A DNA stretch of 8,704 bases, taken from assembly GCA_013298335.1 (NCBI GenBank), contig JAAFHI010000094.1, forward strand, positions 1 to 8,704. Direction: 5' to 3'. Shown in pieces: positions 1 to 5,869 of the stretch (positions are counted from its first letter, which is position 1; each line of letters starts with the position of its first letter). The notes beneath the pieces are model-generated. The model was not told where the DNA came from. It ran no database searches and saw nothing but the letters and a program-made list of their open reading frames with translations. The position numbers and the translations under genes were made by a program. This DNA is from Actinomycetota bacterium (GTDB lineage Bacteria; Acidobacteriota; Blastocatellia; Chloracidobacteriales; Chloracidobacteriaceae).

Positions 1-873
1 CCGCTGCGGCGCGGCGCTGATGGCGGCCTTCAGATCGCTCAGGCCGAGAATGCGTCCGATGAGCCGGTCGGTAATCCACGACGGCAGATACATCAGGACG
101 GCCTCCGGCGTGAGGCGCGGCGCAAGGTAGCGGGCCGCCGGTTTCCGTGCGGTGAGGGCTTTTTCGATGGCTTTGGTCACGACTTCCGGCCCGAATGACC
201 GCGCTTCGATTTCCTTGACGATGTCGTCGGCCTTTTCGGCGATTCCGGCGTAGGGCGAGGGGTTGGCGCGGTAATTTTCCATGTTCCGCATCGCCGTGTC
301 GTTGAAGTTGGTCCGGATCGGGCCGGGTTCGATGATGACGACCTGAATGCCGAAGACGGCGAGTTCGTTGCGGAGCGCGTCGGAGAGGGCTTCAACGGCG
401 TATTTCGTCGCGCAGTAGGCCCCGTTGAACGGCATCGTGAGGCGACCCATGATGCTGCCGACGTTGATCACGCGCCCGCGTCCGCGCTCGCGCATGGCCG
501 GGACAAACGCGCGCGTGACGGCCATCAATCCAAAGACATTTGTTTCGAACACGGCGCGCAGGTCGCCGTCGCTGACTTCTTCGAGCGGACCGGGCTGACT
601 GTAGCCCGCGTTGTTGACGAGGGCGTCGAGTCCCGCGTTTTTGGTGCGGCGGTCGAGCTCGTTTTTCGCGCGCGAAATGGACGCCGCGTCGGTGACGTCG
701 AGTTCGAGCGTTTCAAGGCCGGTCCCGGTGGCCTCGGCGGCGAGGGCGTCGAGCGCGGCGCGGTTGCGTCCGGTGGCGAAGACGCGCCAGCCGGCGCGGG
801 CGAGATGAAGGGCGGCGTGACGACCGATACCGGCGGTCGCGCCGGTGACAAGGACGGTTTGCTTCTTCGACAT
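1..873 (-). CDS. Short-chain dehydrogenase/reductase (classical SDR), 3' end cut by window edge
   Basis: Predicted cytosolic NAD(P)H-dependent oxidoreductase of the classical SDR family; the substrate cannot be read from sequence. The reading frame is open for 291 codons from the ATG at 871-873 to base 1 and has no stop, so the C-terminus lies outside the window. Visible motifs are the dinucleotide-binding TGATAGIG at residues 10-17, an Asp in LDVTD near 60, NNAG at 87-90, the helix-4 Asn in TNVFG near 112, catalytic Ser140 (NVGSIMG), and Tyr153 and Lys157 in YCATK, followed by EPGPIRTNF near 182-190. All catalytic residues are present, so it should be active. An Arg after beta-strand 2 (ATGRN) hints at NADP preference. 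Family members are usually 250-300 aa, so little is missing. No good Shine-Dalgarno precedes this ATG; an in-frame ATG at 904-906 exists but lies inside the operator. It is 82 bp downstream of the TetR gene on the same strand and probably regulated by it. Confidence 0.93.
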   Translation of the reverse strand, partial: MSKKQTVLVTGATAGIGRHAALHLARAGWRVFATGRNRAALDALAAEATGTGLETLELDVTDAASISRAKNELDRRTKNAGLDALVNNAGYSQPGPLEEVSDGDLRAVFETNVFGLMAVTRAFVPAMRERGRGRVINVGSIMGRLTMPFNGAYCATKYAVEALSDALRNELAVFGIQVVIIEPGPIRTNFNDTAMRNMENYRANPSPYAGIAEKADDIVKEIEARSFGPEVVTKAIEKALTARKPAARYLAPRLTPEAVLMYLPSWITDRLIGRILGLSDLKAAISAAPQR

Positions 874-891
874 TGGAGGAAAATTCTTTCT

Positions 892-909
892 GGAATGAAT
901 GTTCATTCC
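892..909. promoter_or_regulatory. TetR-type operator palindrome upstream of the SDR gene
   Basis: GGAATGAATGTTCATTCC is a perfect inverted repeat with 8-bp arms around a central TG. It lies between the TetR stop codon and the SDR start, ending 18 bp before the SDR ATG. The same core recurs upstream of the TetR gene at 1551-1568; 19 bases are identical in the two sites (GAATGAATGTTCATTCCGT). The AATGA-N4-TCATT pattern resembles boxes bound by TetR-family regulators such as Bacillus FadR; that resemblance is from memory. The inference is that the adjacent TetR protein binds here and represses the SDR gene separately from its own promoter. No convincing -35/-10 pair was found next to it. Confidence 0.82.
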
Positions 910-955
910 GTAAAACAGGCAAAAAATTTTCGCCCAACCCGAAATACCTTCGGAA

Positions 956-1531
956 TTACAGGCGAACGGCTTCCCAGCAACAGGTCTCGGCCTGAGCGAG
1001 TCGCTCGGGCGTCAGTTCGAGCTGGCCGGCGCGGCTTTCCTTGAAAAGCCCGACGAACGCCGACCAGATGAGCGTGGCGAGCATGTCCGGCGGCAGCGGC
1101 TTGAGCGATGCCGTTGCCTGCCCGACCTCGAAAAATCGGTAAAATTCTCCCCGGCCCGCTTCCGACATCGCCTTGCTTTCGTCGTCGAGGTAGGGCGCGT
1201 GGTGATGTAATTCAAGAAAAAGAAAGGCTTCCGGGTTTTTCGCGGCAAAATCGGCGAGCCGGAACCAGAACGTCCGAAACTGTTCGCGGGGCGGGGCGGT
1301 GAACGGGAAGTCATGGAGAATCGCCTCCCGAAGCGCCAGTTTCCACCGCTGGTAGACCGCGTTGACGAGGGCTTCCTTGCTCGCGAAGTAGCGATAGATC
1401 GTCCCCGCGCCGACTTCGGCGCGCTCGGCCACGAGCGGAATGGCGGTCCCGTGAAACCCGCGTTCGGAGAAAAGCTCCATCGCGGCTTTCAGGATCGCCT
1501 CGCGTTTGGCGGGGGAGTCGTCGCGGGCCAC
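956..1531 (-). CDS. TetR/AcrR family transcriptional repressor
   Basis: A one-component, ligand-responsive DNA-binding repressor. The N-terminal helix-turn-helix domain is at about residues 10-58 (AILKAAMELFSERGFHGT, then the recognition helix VGAGTIYRYFASKEAL); the rest is an all-helical ligand/dimerisation domain with an unusual HHHAPYLD stretch near residue 111. Numbering counts from the upstream GTG at 1535-1537. I prefer the in-frame GTG at 1529-1531, two codons later: the AAGGA Shine-Dalgarno at 1539-1543 is 7 nt from it but only 1 nt from the first GTG. The product is then 191 aa, normal for the family. It is co-oriented with the downstream SDR gene, and a palindromic operator precedes each gene, which suggests autoregulation plus control of the dehydrogenase. 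The ligand is unknown; an acyl-CoA or a hydrophobic carbonyl/alcohol would fit an SDR target but is speculation. Confidence 0.92.
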   Translation of the reverse strand: MARDDSPAKREAILKAAMELFSERGFHGTAIPLVAERAEVGAGTIYRYFASKEALVNAVYQRWKLALREAILHDFPFTAPPREQFRTFWFRLADFAAKNPEAFLFLELHHHAPYLDDESKAMSEAGRGEFYRFFEVGQATASLKPLPPDMLATLIWSAFVGLFKESRAGQLELTPERLAQAETCCWEAVRL

Positions 1532-1550
1532 GGCCACTTCCTTTGCTTCA

Positions 1551-1568
1551 AGAATGAATGTTCATTCC
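1551..1568. promoter_or_regulatory. TetR-type operator palindrome upstream of the TetR gene (autoregulation)
   Basis: AGAATGAATGTTCATTCC is an inverted repeat with 7-bp arms (one outer mismatch) around TG, and it has the same 16-bp core as the site at 892-909. It ends about 20 bp upstream of the preferred TetR start codon, where bound repressor would block initiation. The two matching sites, one per gene, are the strongest evidence that both belong to this regulator. Confidence 0.82.
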
Positions 1569-1577
1569 GTTTTTCGC

Positions 1578-1612
1578 ACGGCTTTGAGCCGTTTGTCAAC
1601 CGTCACCGGTTG
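1578..1612. promoter_or_regulatory. Dyad-rich divergent control region with candidate -35 for the TetR gene
   Basis: In the gap between the divergent TetR and AraC genes lie two more inverted repeats: ACGGCT-TTG-AGCCGT at 1578-1592 and CAACCG-TCAC-CGGTTG at 1597-1612. A perfect -35 hexamer TTGACA reads on the minus strand at 1594-1599, but the -10 position about 17 bp away (CGAAAA) is poor. The dyads could be additional regulator sites, possibly for the AraC protein. This is a weak prediction. Confidence 0.3.
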
Positions 1613-1717
1613 CGCGGTCCGTCGATTTTTCGTCGGAAACGTTGCCATTCAGCAATTTCGGTCAGGAACGGGGAAAAATGAAATGGTACGTTCCCGAAAA
1701 CCGAGGAGACGCCGCCA

Positions 1718-2590
1718 ATGACCACCGCCGACCACTACCTGGCCCGATTTCAAAAAGTCTTTGAATACATCGACGCCCGTCCGGACGAAACCCCGACCGT
1801 CGCGGAACTCGCCGGGGTCGCGGGATTTTCGAAGTACCACTTTCACCGGCAGTTCGCGGCGCTGTTCGGTTTCGGCGTCGTTGGCTACATCCGGCTGCTC
1901 CGGCTGAAACGCGCGTCGCTGCAACTGGCTTTCCGCGACGCCAGTCCGGTCATCGACATTGCGCTCGACACCGGGTACGAAAGTCCCGAAGCGTTCGCCC
2001 GTGCCTTTAAAAGCCGGTTCGGGCAGACGCCCTCCGACTTTCGTGACGCGCCGGACTGGCCCCAGTGGTACGAAACCTGTAAATCATTGAATGAAATAAG
2101 GAAAACCCAAATGAACCAGCCAGCCCAGGAAATTGAAATCGTCAATTTTCCGGAAACCCGCATCGCCGTTCTCGAACATCGTGGCGATCCGCGCCTGATC
2201 GGCGACACCGTCCGGAAATTCATCGAATGGCGCAAGGAGAACAAACTTCACCCGAGCCGGAGCGCCACCTTCAATCTCCTCTACGACGACCCGGCGGAGA
2301 CCGCGCCGGAGGACTACCGCTTCGATGTGTGCGCCGCCATCGACCGCCCGGTCGCGGAAAACGGGTTCGGCGTGGTCGAAAAGGTCATTCCCGCCGGACG
2401 CTGCGCCGTTCTGCGGCACGTTGGGACCAGCGAAGCCATCGGCGAAACGGTTTCCCGCCTGTATTTCGAATGGCTTCCGCAAAGCGGCGAGACCCTGCGC
2501 GACTTTCCGATGTTCTTCCAGCGGGTCGCCTTTTTCCCGGATGTCCCGGAACATGAAGCGGTAACGGACGTGTTCCTGCCGCTGGCGTGA
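1718..2590 (+). CDS. AraC-family regulator with C-terminal GyrI-like effector domain
   Basis: A cytosolic transcription factor of 290 aa. Residues about 8-108 form the paired helix-turn-helix AraC domain (TVAELAGVAGFSKYHFHRQF, then a second HTH ending GYESPEAFARAFKSRFGQTPSDFR). Residues about 137-290 match a GyrI-like/SOUL-type small-molecule-binding domain (IEIVNFPETRIAVLEHRG, later PEHEAVTDVFLPL), as in Rob- and BmrR-like regulators that sense amphipathic or cationic compounds. The ATG at 1718 is preceded by GAGGAG at 1703-1708 with 9-nt spacing. An AT-richer linker at codons about 115-131 contains a second Shine-Dalgarno and ATG (see 2098-2113). The gene is divergent from the TetR gene and shares its upstream region. 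The regulon is unknown; autoregulation or control of efflux-type genes is typical of the family but cannot be shown here. Confidence 0.93.
   Translation: MTTADHYLARFQKVFEYIDARPDETPTVAELAGVAGFSKYHFHRQFAALFGFGVVGYIRLLRLKRASLQLAFRDASPVIDIALDTGYESPEAFARAFKSRFGQTPSDFRDAPDWPQWYETCKSLNEIRKTQMNQPAQEIEIVNFPETRIAVLEHRGDPRLIGDTVRKFIEWRKENKLHPSRSATFNLLYDDPAETAPEDYRFDVCAAIDRPVAENGFGVVEKVIPAGRCAVLRHVGTSEAIGETVSRLYFEWLPQSGETLRDFPMFFQRVAFFPDVPEHEAVTDVFLPLA
2098..2113 (+). promoter_or_regulatory. Internal in-frame ribosome binding site and start for the GyrI-like domain alone
   Basis: AAGGA at 2098-2102 stands 8 nt before an ATG at 2111-2113, which is codon 132 of the AraC-GyrI frame. Initiation here would make a 159-aa stand-alone GyrI-like protein beginning MNQPAQEIEIVNFPETRIAV, which is how free-standing GyrI-like proteins commonly look. 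Use in vivo is unproven; the site may be a relic of the gene fusion. Confidence 0.4.
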
Positions 2591-2593
2591 ATC

Positions 2594-2700
2594 AATTGAG
2601 AATTGAGAATTGAGAATTGAGAGTTGACAATTTGTTCTGTGGGCTCGAAACGGAACTGTCCACTGTCCACTGTCCACTGTCCACTGTCCATTCTCCATTC
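2594..2700. repeat. Inverted array of degenerate heptamers, 3 bp after the AraC-GyrI stop codon
   Basis: Left arm 2594-2628: four perfect tandem copies of AATTGAG, then AGTTGAC. Spacer 2629-2654. Right arm 2655-2700: five perfect tandem copies of ACTGTCC, then ATTCTCC and ATTC. Read on the minus strand the right arm is AGTGGAC repeated, then AATGGAC/AATGGAG, so both arms follow A-(A/G)-T-(T/G)-G-A-(G/C) and differ systematically at the fourth base. It is therefore an imperfect inverted repeat of related heptamers. It lies between convergent genes; a role in 3'-end formation is possible. Small ORFs across it are low-complexity artefacts. Confidence 0.85.
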
Positions 2701-2776
2701 AAAATCGGTGGTCTAAATCAGTCCACGAGAGCTTGAGACACTTCAAGGGATGGAAATGTTTTGCGGCTTGCCGCCC

Positions 2777-2804
2777 GATGTGCGGAATGGCTCTGCCTTT
2801 CCGC
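2777..2804. repeat. Left REP-like palindrome of the element
   Basis: GCGGAATGGC (2782-2791), loop TCT, GCCTTTCCGC (2795-2804): a hairpin with 9 of 10 stem pairs, preceded by GATGT. It matches the reverse complement of 2890-2917 at 27 of 28 bases. Confidence 0.75.
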
Positions 2805-2889
2805 CACGCGCTCCCCTTCAATCTCGCGAGGGGCTCCGCCCCGAGCGGATGTATCGGGCTGAAGCCCTCAATTCTTTGGGGTAACCGAT

Positions 2890-2917
2890 GCGGAAAGGCA
2901 GAGCCTTTCCGCACATC
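2890..2917. repeat. Right REP-like palindrome of the element
   Basis: GCGGAAAGGC (2890-2899), loop AGA, GCCTTTCCGC (2903-2912): a perfect 10-bp stem with a 3-nt loop, followed by ACATC. It is the inverted partner of 2777-2804, so the two can fold separately or pair as one 28-bp stem. It lies 43 bp beyond the stop codon of the gene ending at 2960 and could also act as a terminator for that gene. Confidence 0.75.
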
Positions 2918-2959
2918 AGGCGGCACAGCCGCGTTTGTACCAATCCCGCATGGTCTGAT

Positions 2960-4555
2960 TTAGCGTCCGAGAATGAAGGCGAGGGTGCCGCGAAGCTGGG
3001 CGAGGGTGAGCATCCAGCGGAAGCCGAAGGCATGCTTGACGGCGGCGACGGCGAGGCGGCGGATATCGCCGGTTTGCCGCTGGGTCCGACCGGAATATTC
3101 GTCGCAGAGCAGGCCGCCGAGGGCGTCGGTCAGGGCGAGAACGGCGAATCCGAACAGGAGGGTCGCGGTTTCCTCGAAGGTCAGCGCGCCGACGAACGCG
3201 GCAAAGTCCACCGCGAGGACGGCGACCGGTTCCAGCATCGGCGCAATCAGCGACGAGACGAGAAAAACGGGCAGTGCCGCGCGCGTTTCCCAGCCGCCCT
3301 GTCCGCCGATGGCGAGCGAGAAGTGGCGGGTCACGGCGTCAAGTGTATGAAACTGAACCTGTTCGCGGGCCCGCATGACCTCGTCCATGGTTTCAACCGA
3401 GGAAATTCGTGCCAGCACGTCGGGCAGGAAAACGACCCGGCGAATCCGCGCGCCGTCGTCGTCATCGGGCGCGGAATAGATATTGAGCAGCAGACTCAGC
3501 GTGTCGCCGTTGTCGCCGTAGGTATAGCCGCCCGCCGCGACGATTTCGGATTTCTTGAGCAGCGACACGACGCCGCGCACCATGGCGACGTTTCCGATGC
3601 CTTTCTGAAGCAGGTGGCCGCTGTGAAAAATCATGGCCCGGTCGATGCGTTGCAGATCGTCGAGCGGCCGCGGCAAAAAAACGGCGGGCAGCGGGATGGA
3701 GGTCCCTGATGCCTGCGGGATCATGTCCTTTTCGGGTTCGGACGACAGCCGGATGCCGAGTTCGTTCGGAATGTCGGTCGGCGGATCGTCGAGAAACCCC
3801 GCGAGGGTGGCCACGGTAATCGTATGGGCGGGGTCTTCGATGAATCCCCGCGTCAGTTCCACGAGCGCCTGCGGTTCCAGGACGTGATTGAGGTCGAGCG
3901 GGCAGACGAGCGGAAACCGCGAGACGTTCATCGCGTAGTTGAGCGAGTCGTCGCGGCCCGTGGTCGGTTTTTCGATGACGATCAGATTCGGGTGGCGGGG
4001 CGACGCAAAAAGCATCCCTTCAACCAGAATTGGCAGGCTCCGCCGGACCACCCGCTGCACCGGATGCAGGTCGAAGGCTTCTTCCAGAATGTCGGCGGTC
4101 GCGTCGTTTGACCCGTCGTTCACCACGATGACTTCAAAGGTCGGGTAGTCGAGCGCGAGCAGGCGTTCGATGCGGTCAACGATGACGTCGGCCCGGTTGT
4201 GCGCCCAGACGAGGACCGACACCGGCAGCACGCGCGGGGAATCGGGCAGCGTCCACTCCATGCCGACTTCCCGATTGATTTTTCGTCTGCGAATGTGGAT
4301 GAGCGACATCACCATCTGGGTCAATCGCAGGGTGCTTCCGAAAAAAAGAACAAACAGAAAGAGCGACATCGCCAGCGAGTAGAACGCGAATTGAAGGGCG
4401 ATGACGAACCCCGCGCTCAGTCCGATGACGAAAAACAGCACGAAGACCACGATTGGCCAGATCAGAAGCGCGGCAATCGCCACCCGCCCGAGCAGGGAGG
4501 GGAACGGCGTCGCGGCATTCATGGAGAGTGGCGAAGAAGTGGATTGCGGCGTCAC
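2960..4555 (-). CDS. Membrane-bound GT2-family glycosyltransferase homologue with degenerate active-site motifs
   Basis: A 531-aa inner-membrane protein. Two N-terminal membrane helices (about 25-47 and 51-73) precede a cytosolic GT-A-like domain (about 108-415), followed by two or three hydrophobic helices (about 428-485) and a basic tail with FGFRWMLTLAQLRGTLAF near 510-527. The layout matches processive GT2 enzymes that polymerise and export polysaccharide. The fold start is normal (PVSVLVWAHNRAD, VIVVNDGSNDAT; Asp147 of NDGS kept). The expected DxD is DLN (221-223); the GED catalytic-base motif aligns without gaps to GDT (350-352); the QxxRW position aligns to AREQV (396-400). UDP-sugar transfer is therefore doubtful: it may be an inactive paralogue, a scaffold, or a divergent enzyme. 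The GTG start at 4555 is chosen because GGAG at 4561-4564 lies 5 nt upstream; an ATG at codon 12 has no Shine-Dalgarno. It stands alone on its strand. Confidence 0.85.
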   Translation of the reverse strand: MTPQSTSSPLSMNAATPFPSLLGRVAIAALLIWPIVVFVLFFVIGLSAGFVIALQFAFYSLAMSLFLFVLFFGSTLRLTQMVMSLIHIRRRKINREVGMEWTLPDSPRVLPVSVLVWAHNRADVIVDRIERLLALDYPTFEVIVVNDGSNDATADILEEAFDLHPVQRVVRRSLPILVEGMLFASPRHPNLIVIEKPTTGRDDSLNYAMNVSRFPLVCPLDLNHVLEPQALVELTRGFIEDPAHTITVATLAGFLDDPPTDIPNELGIRLSSEPEKDMIPQASGTSIPLPAVFLPRPLDDLQRIDRAMIFHSGHLLQKGIGNVAMVRGVVSLLKKSEIVAAGGYTYGDNGDTLSLLLNIYSAPDDDDGARIRRVVFLPDVLARISSVETMDEVMRAREQVQFHTLDAVTRHFSLAIGGQGGWETRAALPVFLVSSLIAPMLEPVAVLAVDFAAFVGALTFEETATLLFGFAVLALTDALGGLLCDEYSGRTQRQTGDIRRLAVAAVKHAFGFRWMLTLAQLRGTLAFILGR

Positions 4556-4677
4556 GTCGACTCCGTGGCGGCGGACTTCGGCGGAAAGTGCGGATGAATC
4601 CGAAGCAAGGTGGAAGTGGGTCTTTCTTTTGACCGACTTTTACCTTTGTTCGGTGAAAAAAGCCACCGATTAGGAAA
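4556..4677. other. Upstream region of the glycosyltransferase-like gene, no gene seen
   Basis: It contains the GGAG ribosome binding site (4561-4564, minus strand) and small dyads such as CGGTG (4651-4655)/CACCG (4664-4668) and ACCGA (4632-4636)/TCGGT (4650-4654). I found no convincing promoter hexamer pair. Short ORFs here are low-complexity and have no coding signature. Confidence 0.4.
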
Positions 4678-4865
4678 GGATGAAGGATGAGGGATGAAGG
4701 ATGAAAAAGGTGGAAGATGAAAAGAAGAGAAGAAAATCAGAGAATCAGAAAATGGGAAGAGGGGGAGTAGAAAAAATGGTTGACAGGTCGGACCCACTAT
4801 CGACGCTTTTTCATCCTTCATCCTTCATCCTTCATCCTTCATCCTTCATCCTTCATCCTTCATCC
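4678..4865. repeat. Inverted heptamer array with 31-bp stem and purine-rich loop, 5 bp after the DUF445 stop codon
   Basis: Left arm: four tandem copies of GGATGAA at 4678-4705, one with a final G. Right arm: eight perfect tandem copies of TTCATCC at 4810-4865. Bases 4678-4708 pair with 4807-4837 over 31 positions with a single G-T wobble. The 98-base spacer starts as a strongly purine-rich tract (to about 4780, with only about nine pyrimidines after 4706). The right arm ends 5 bp from the DUF445 stop at 4871-4873, so it is in that gene's 3' region. The many exact copies make length variation by slippage likely. There is no gene in 4556-4870. Confidence 0.9.
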
Positions 4866-4870
4866 TTCTC

Positions 4871-5725
4871 TTACTGCCCGAACAGATGCCGGCTCAGATT
4901 GAGCAGCGTTTGCAGGATGCCGATGCCGAGGCCGATGAGCGCGCCGAAGGTCATGATGCCCCGGATTTCGCGACCGGCGGTTTCGTAGATGATCTGTTCG
5001 AAAATCTCGTTCGAAAATGTCTCGAAACGGCGCTTGATGATGCCCTTGAAGTCGAGTTTCTGGCTCAGGCGGTGGATGATGTCGAGCGCGACCCGTTTCT
5101 GGAGCGGCTTTTCGCCGGTGAAAATGGCGTCGGGAAGCTGGTTGATGCTCTGGCCGAGGAGTTCGCGGATGCCGATGCTCTCGGTGAGCTGGTCGGCGAG
5201 GTCGTCCACCGCGCGGTCCACGATGCGGAAGATGAGGTCCTCGTTGATGAGCAGGCGCGCGACGTACTGCACGGTCTGGTGGTATTCGCGTCCCATCTGG
5301 CGGTCGAGGACGTTGCGCGTTTCGCGGGCGATCTGGAGTTTCGCCTCGCGGGAATTCTTGAGCGACGTCAGAACCTCGATCATCTGGGTACTGATGATCT
5401 GGACCAGCGCGTCCGGGTGCGAGCGCTCGGTGTAGCGGCGGCGTGCGATGGCTTCGACATCGCCGTCAATCCGCAGGTCGATGAGTTCTTCCTCGATGAT
5501 TTCAGCGGTGAGCAGCTTTTCGGCGATGACGCCCGCGAAGGCATCCACGAAGCGGTCTCGTTCGCTCGGCAGCAGGCCCGGCGTGAAGGGCATCCGCCAC
5601 CCGAGGACATAGATCGGGTACAGCGGGCGAAACAGCATCTTGACCGCCAACCACGCCGCGCCATAGCCGTGAAGGGTTGCGATCACGAGCGGGCTGAGGT
5701 CGAGGACGAGCCGTGCCGGTTGCAT
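4871..5725 (-). CDS. DUF445 family membrane protein (YheB-like)
   Basis: A 284-aa protein of the DUF445 family (Pfam PF04286), whose biochemical role is not established; Bacillus YheB is a spore-associated member. The N-terminal hydrophobic segment (about 8-30) runs into the family signature GYGAAWLAVKMLFRP (20-34), and GWRMPFTPGLLPSERDRF follows at 42-59. A long, mostly helical charged region (about 60-250) leads to a C-terminal membrane segment GALIGLGIGILQTLL (261-275). This hairpin-like topology, with both ends in the membrane and a helical middle, is usual for the family. The start is ATG at 5725; only a weak GCGG precedes it and no better in-frame start is present. It is transcribed divergently from the small ORF and receptor gene and shows no operon partner. 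An inverted heptamer array begins 5 bp after its stop codon. Confidence 0.9.
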   Translation of the reverse strand: MQPARLVLDLSPLVIATLHGYGAAWLAVKMLFRPLYPIYVLGWRMPFTPGLLPSERDRFVDAFAGVIAEKLLTAEIIEEELIDLRIDGDVEAIARRRYTERSHPDALVQIISTQMIEVLTSLKNSREAKLQIARETRNVLDRQMGREYHQTVQYVARLLINEDLIFRIVDRAVDDLADQLTESIGIRELLGQSINQLPDAIFTGEKPLQKRVALDIIHRLSQKLDFKGIIKRRFETFSNEIFEQIIYETAGREIRGIMTFGALIGLGIGILQTLLNLSRHLFGQ

Positions 5726-5845
5726 GCCGCGTCACACCATTGGAAAAAAAGAGGAAGTGAAAACGTTCGGGCGCATTATGACCACGTCCGCCGTCCGCCG
5801 CCATCGGATTTGAAACGACCAAATTGCCGGTATGTGGTATTTTTT

Positions 5846-5869
5846 CTTGAAAACGAATTTCAATTCAAG
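5846..5869. promoter_or_regulatory. Overlapping inverted repeats on the promoter (candidate operator)
   Basis: Three dyads overlap: CTTGAA-N12-TTCAAG (5846-5869), TTGAAA-N5-TTTCAA (5847-5863) and GAATT-TC-AATTC (5855-5866). They cover the spacer and -35 of the candidate promoter. Overlapping short dyads upstream of a FecA-like receptor recall Fur-type control, but the bases do not fit a standard Fur box well, so the regulator is left open. Confidence 0.35.

Larger units (their letters stand above)
2713..2963. repeat. REPIN/MITE-like multi-hairpin element between convergent genes
   Basis: The outer ends carry the 9-bp inverted repeat CTAAATCAG (2713-2721) and CTGATTTAG (2955-2963); the right end overlaps the stop codon of the glycosyltransferase-like gene. 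Inside are GCGGC-TT-GCCGC (2763-2774), a 28-bp palindromic unit (2777-2804), CTCGCGAG (2823-2830), GGGGC-TCC-GCCCC (2830-2842), GGGCT-GA-AGCCC (2856-2867), a second, inverted 28-bp unit (2890-2917) and GCGGC-ACA-GCCGC (2920-2932). Two inverted REP-like palindromes around a structured core are the hallmark of REPIN-type elements, which are dispersed by RAYT transposases. None is encoded here, and copy number cannot be seen from one window. No protein-coding gene is credible in 2591-2959. Confidence 0.65.

Noticed and set aside
2699..2963. Small proteins encoded across the hairpin element on either strand
   Set aside because: Both strands give similar-looking peptides only because the DNA is palindromic; there are no ribosome binding sites or coding bias.
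2888..3709. 273-codon plus-strand frame opposite the glycosyltransferase-like gene
   Set aside because: It begins inside the REPIN-like element and continues as the antisense of a membrane protein; no domain is visible.
4810..4865. CRISPR array at the TTCATCC repeats
   Set aside because: The repeats are contiguous 7-mers without spacers, and there are no cas genes.
5775..5780. CATAAT as a -10 box for DUF445 on the minus strand
   Set aside because: The hexamer is good, but no -35-like sequence lies 16-18 bp upstream and it is not an extended -10.
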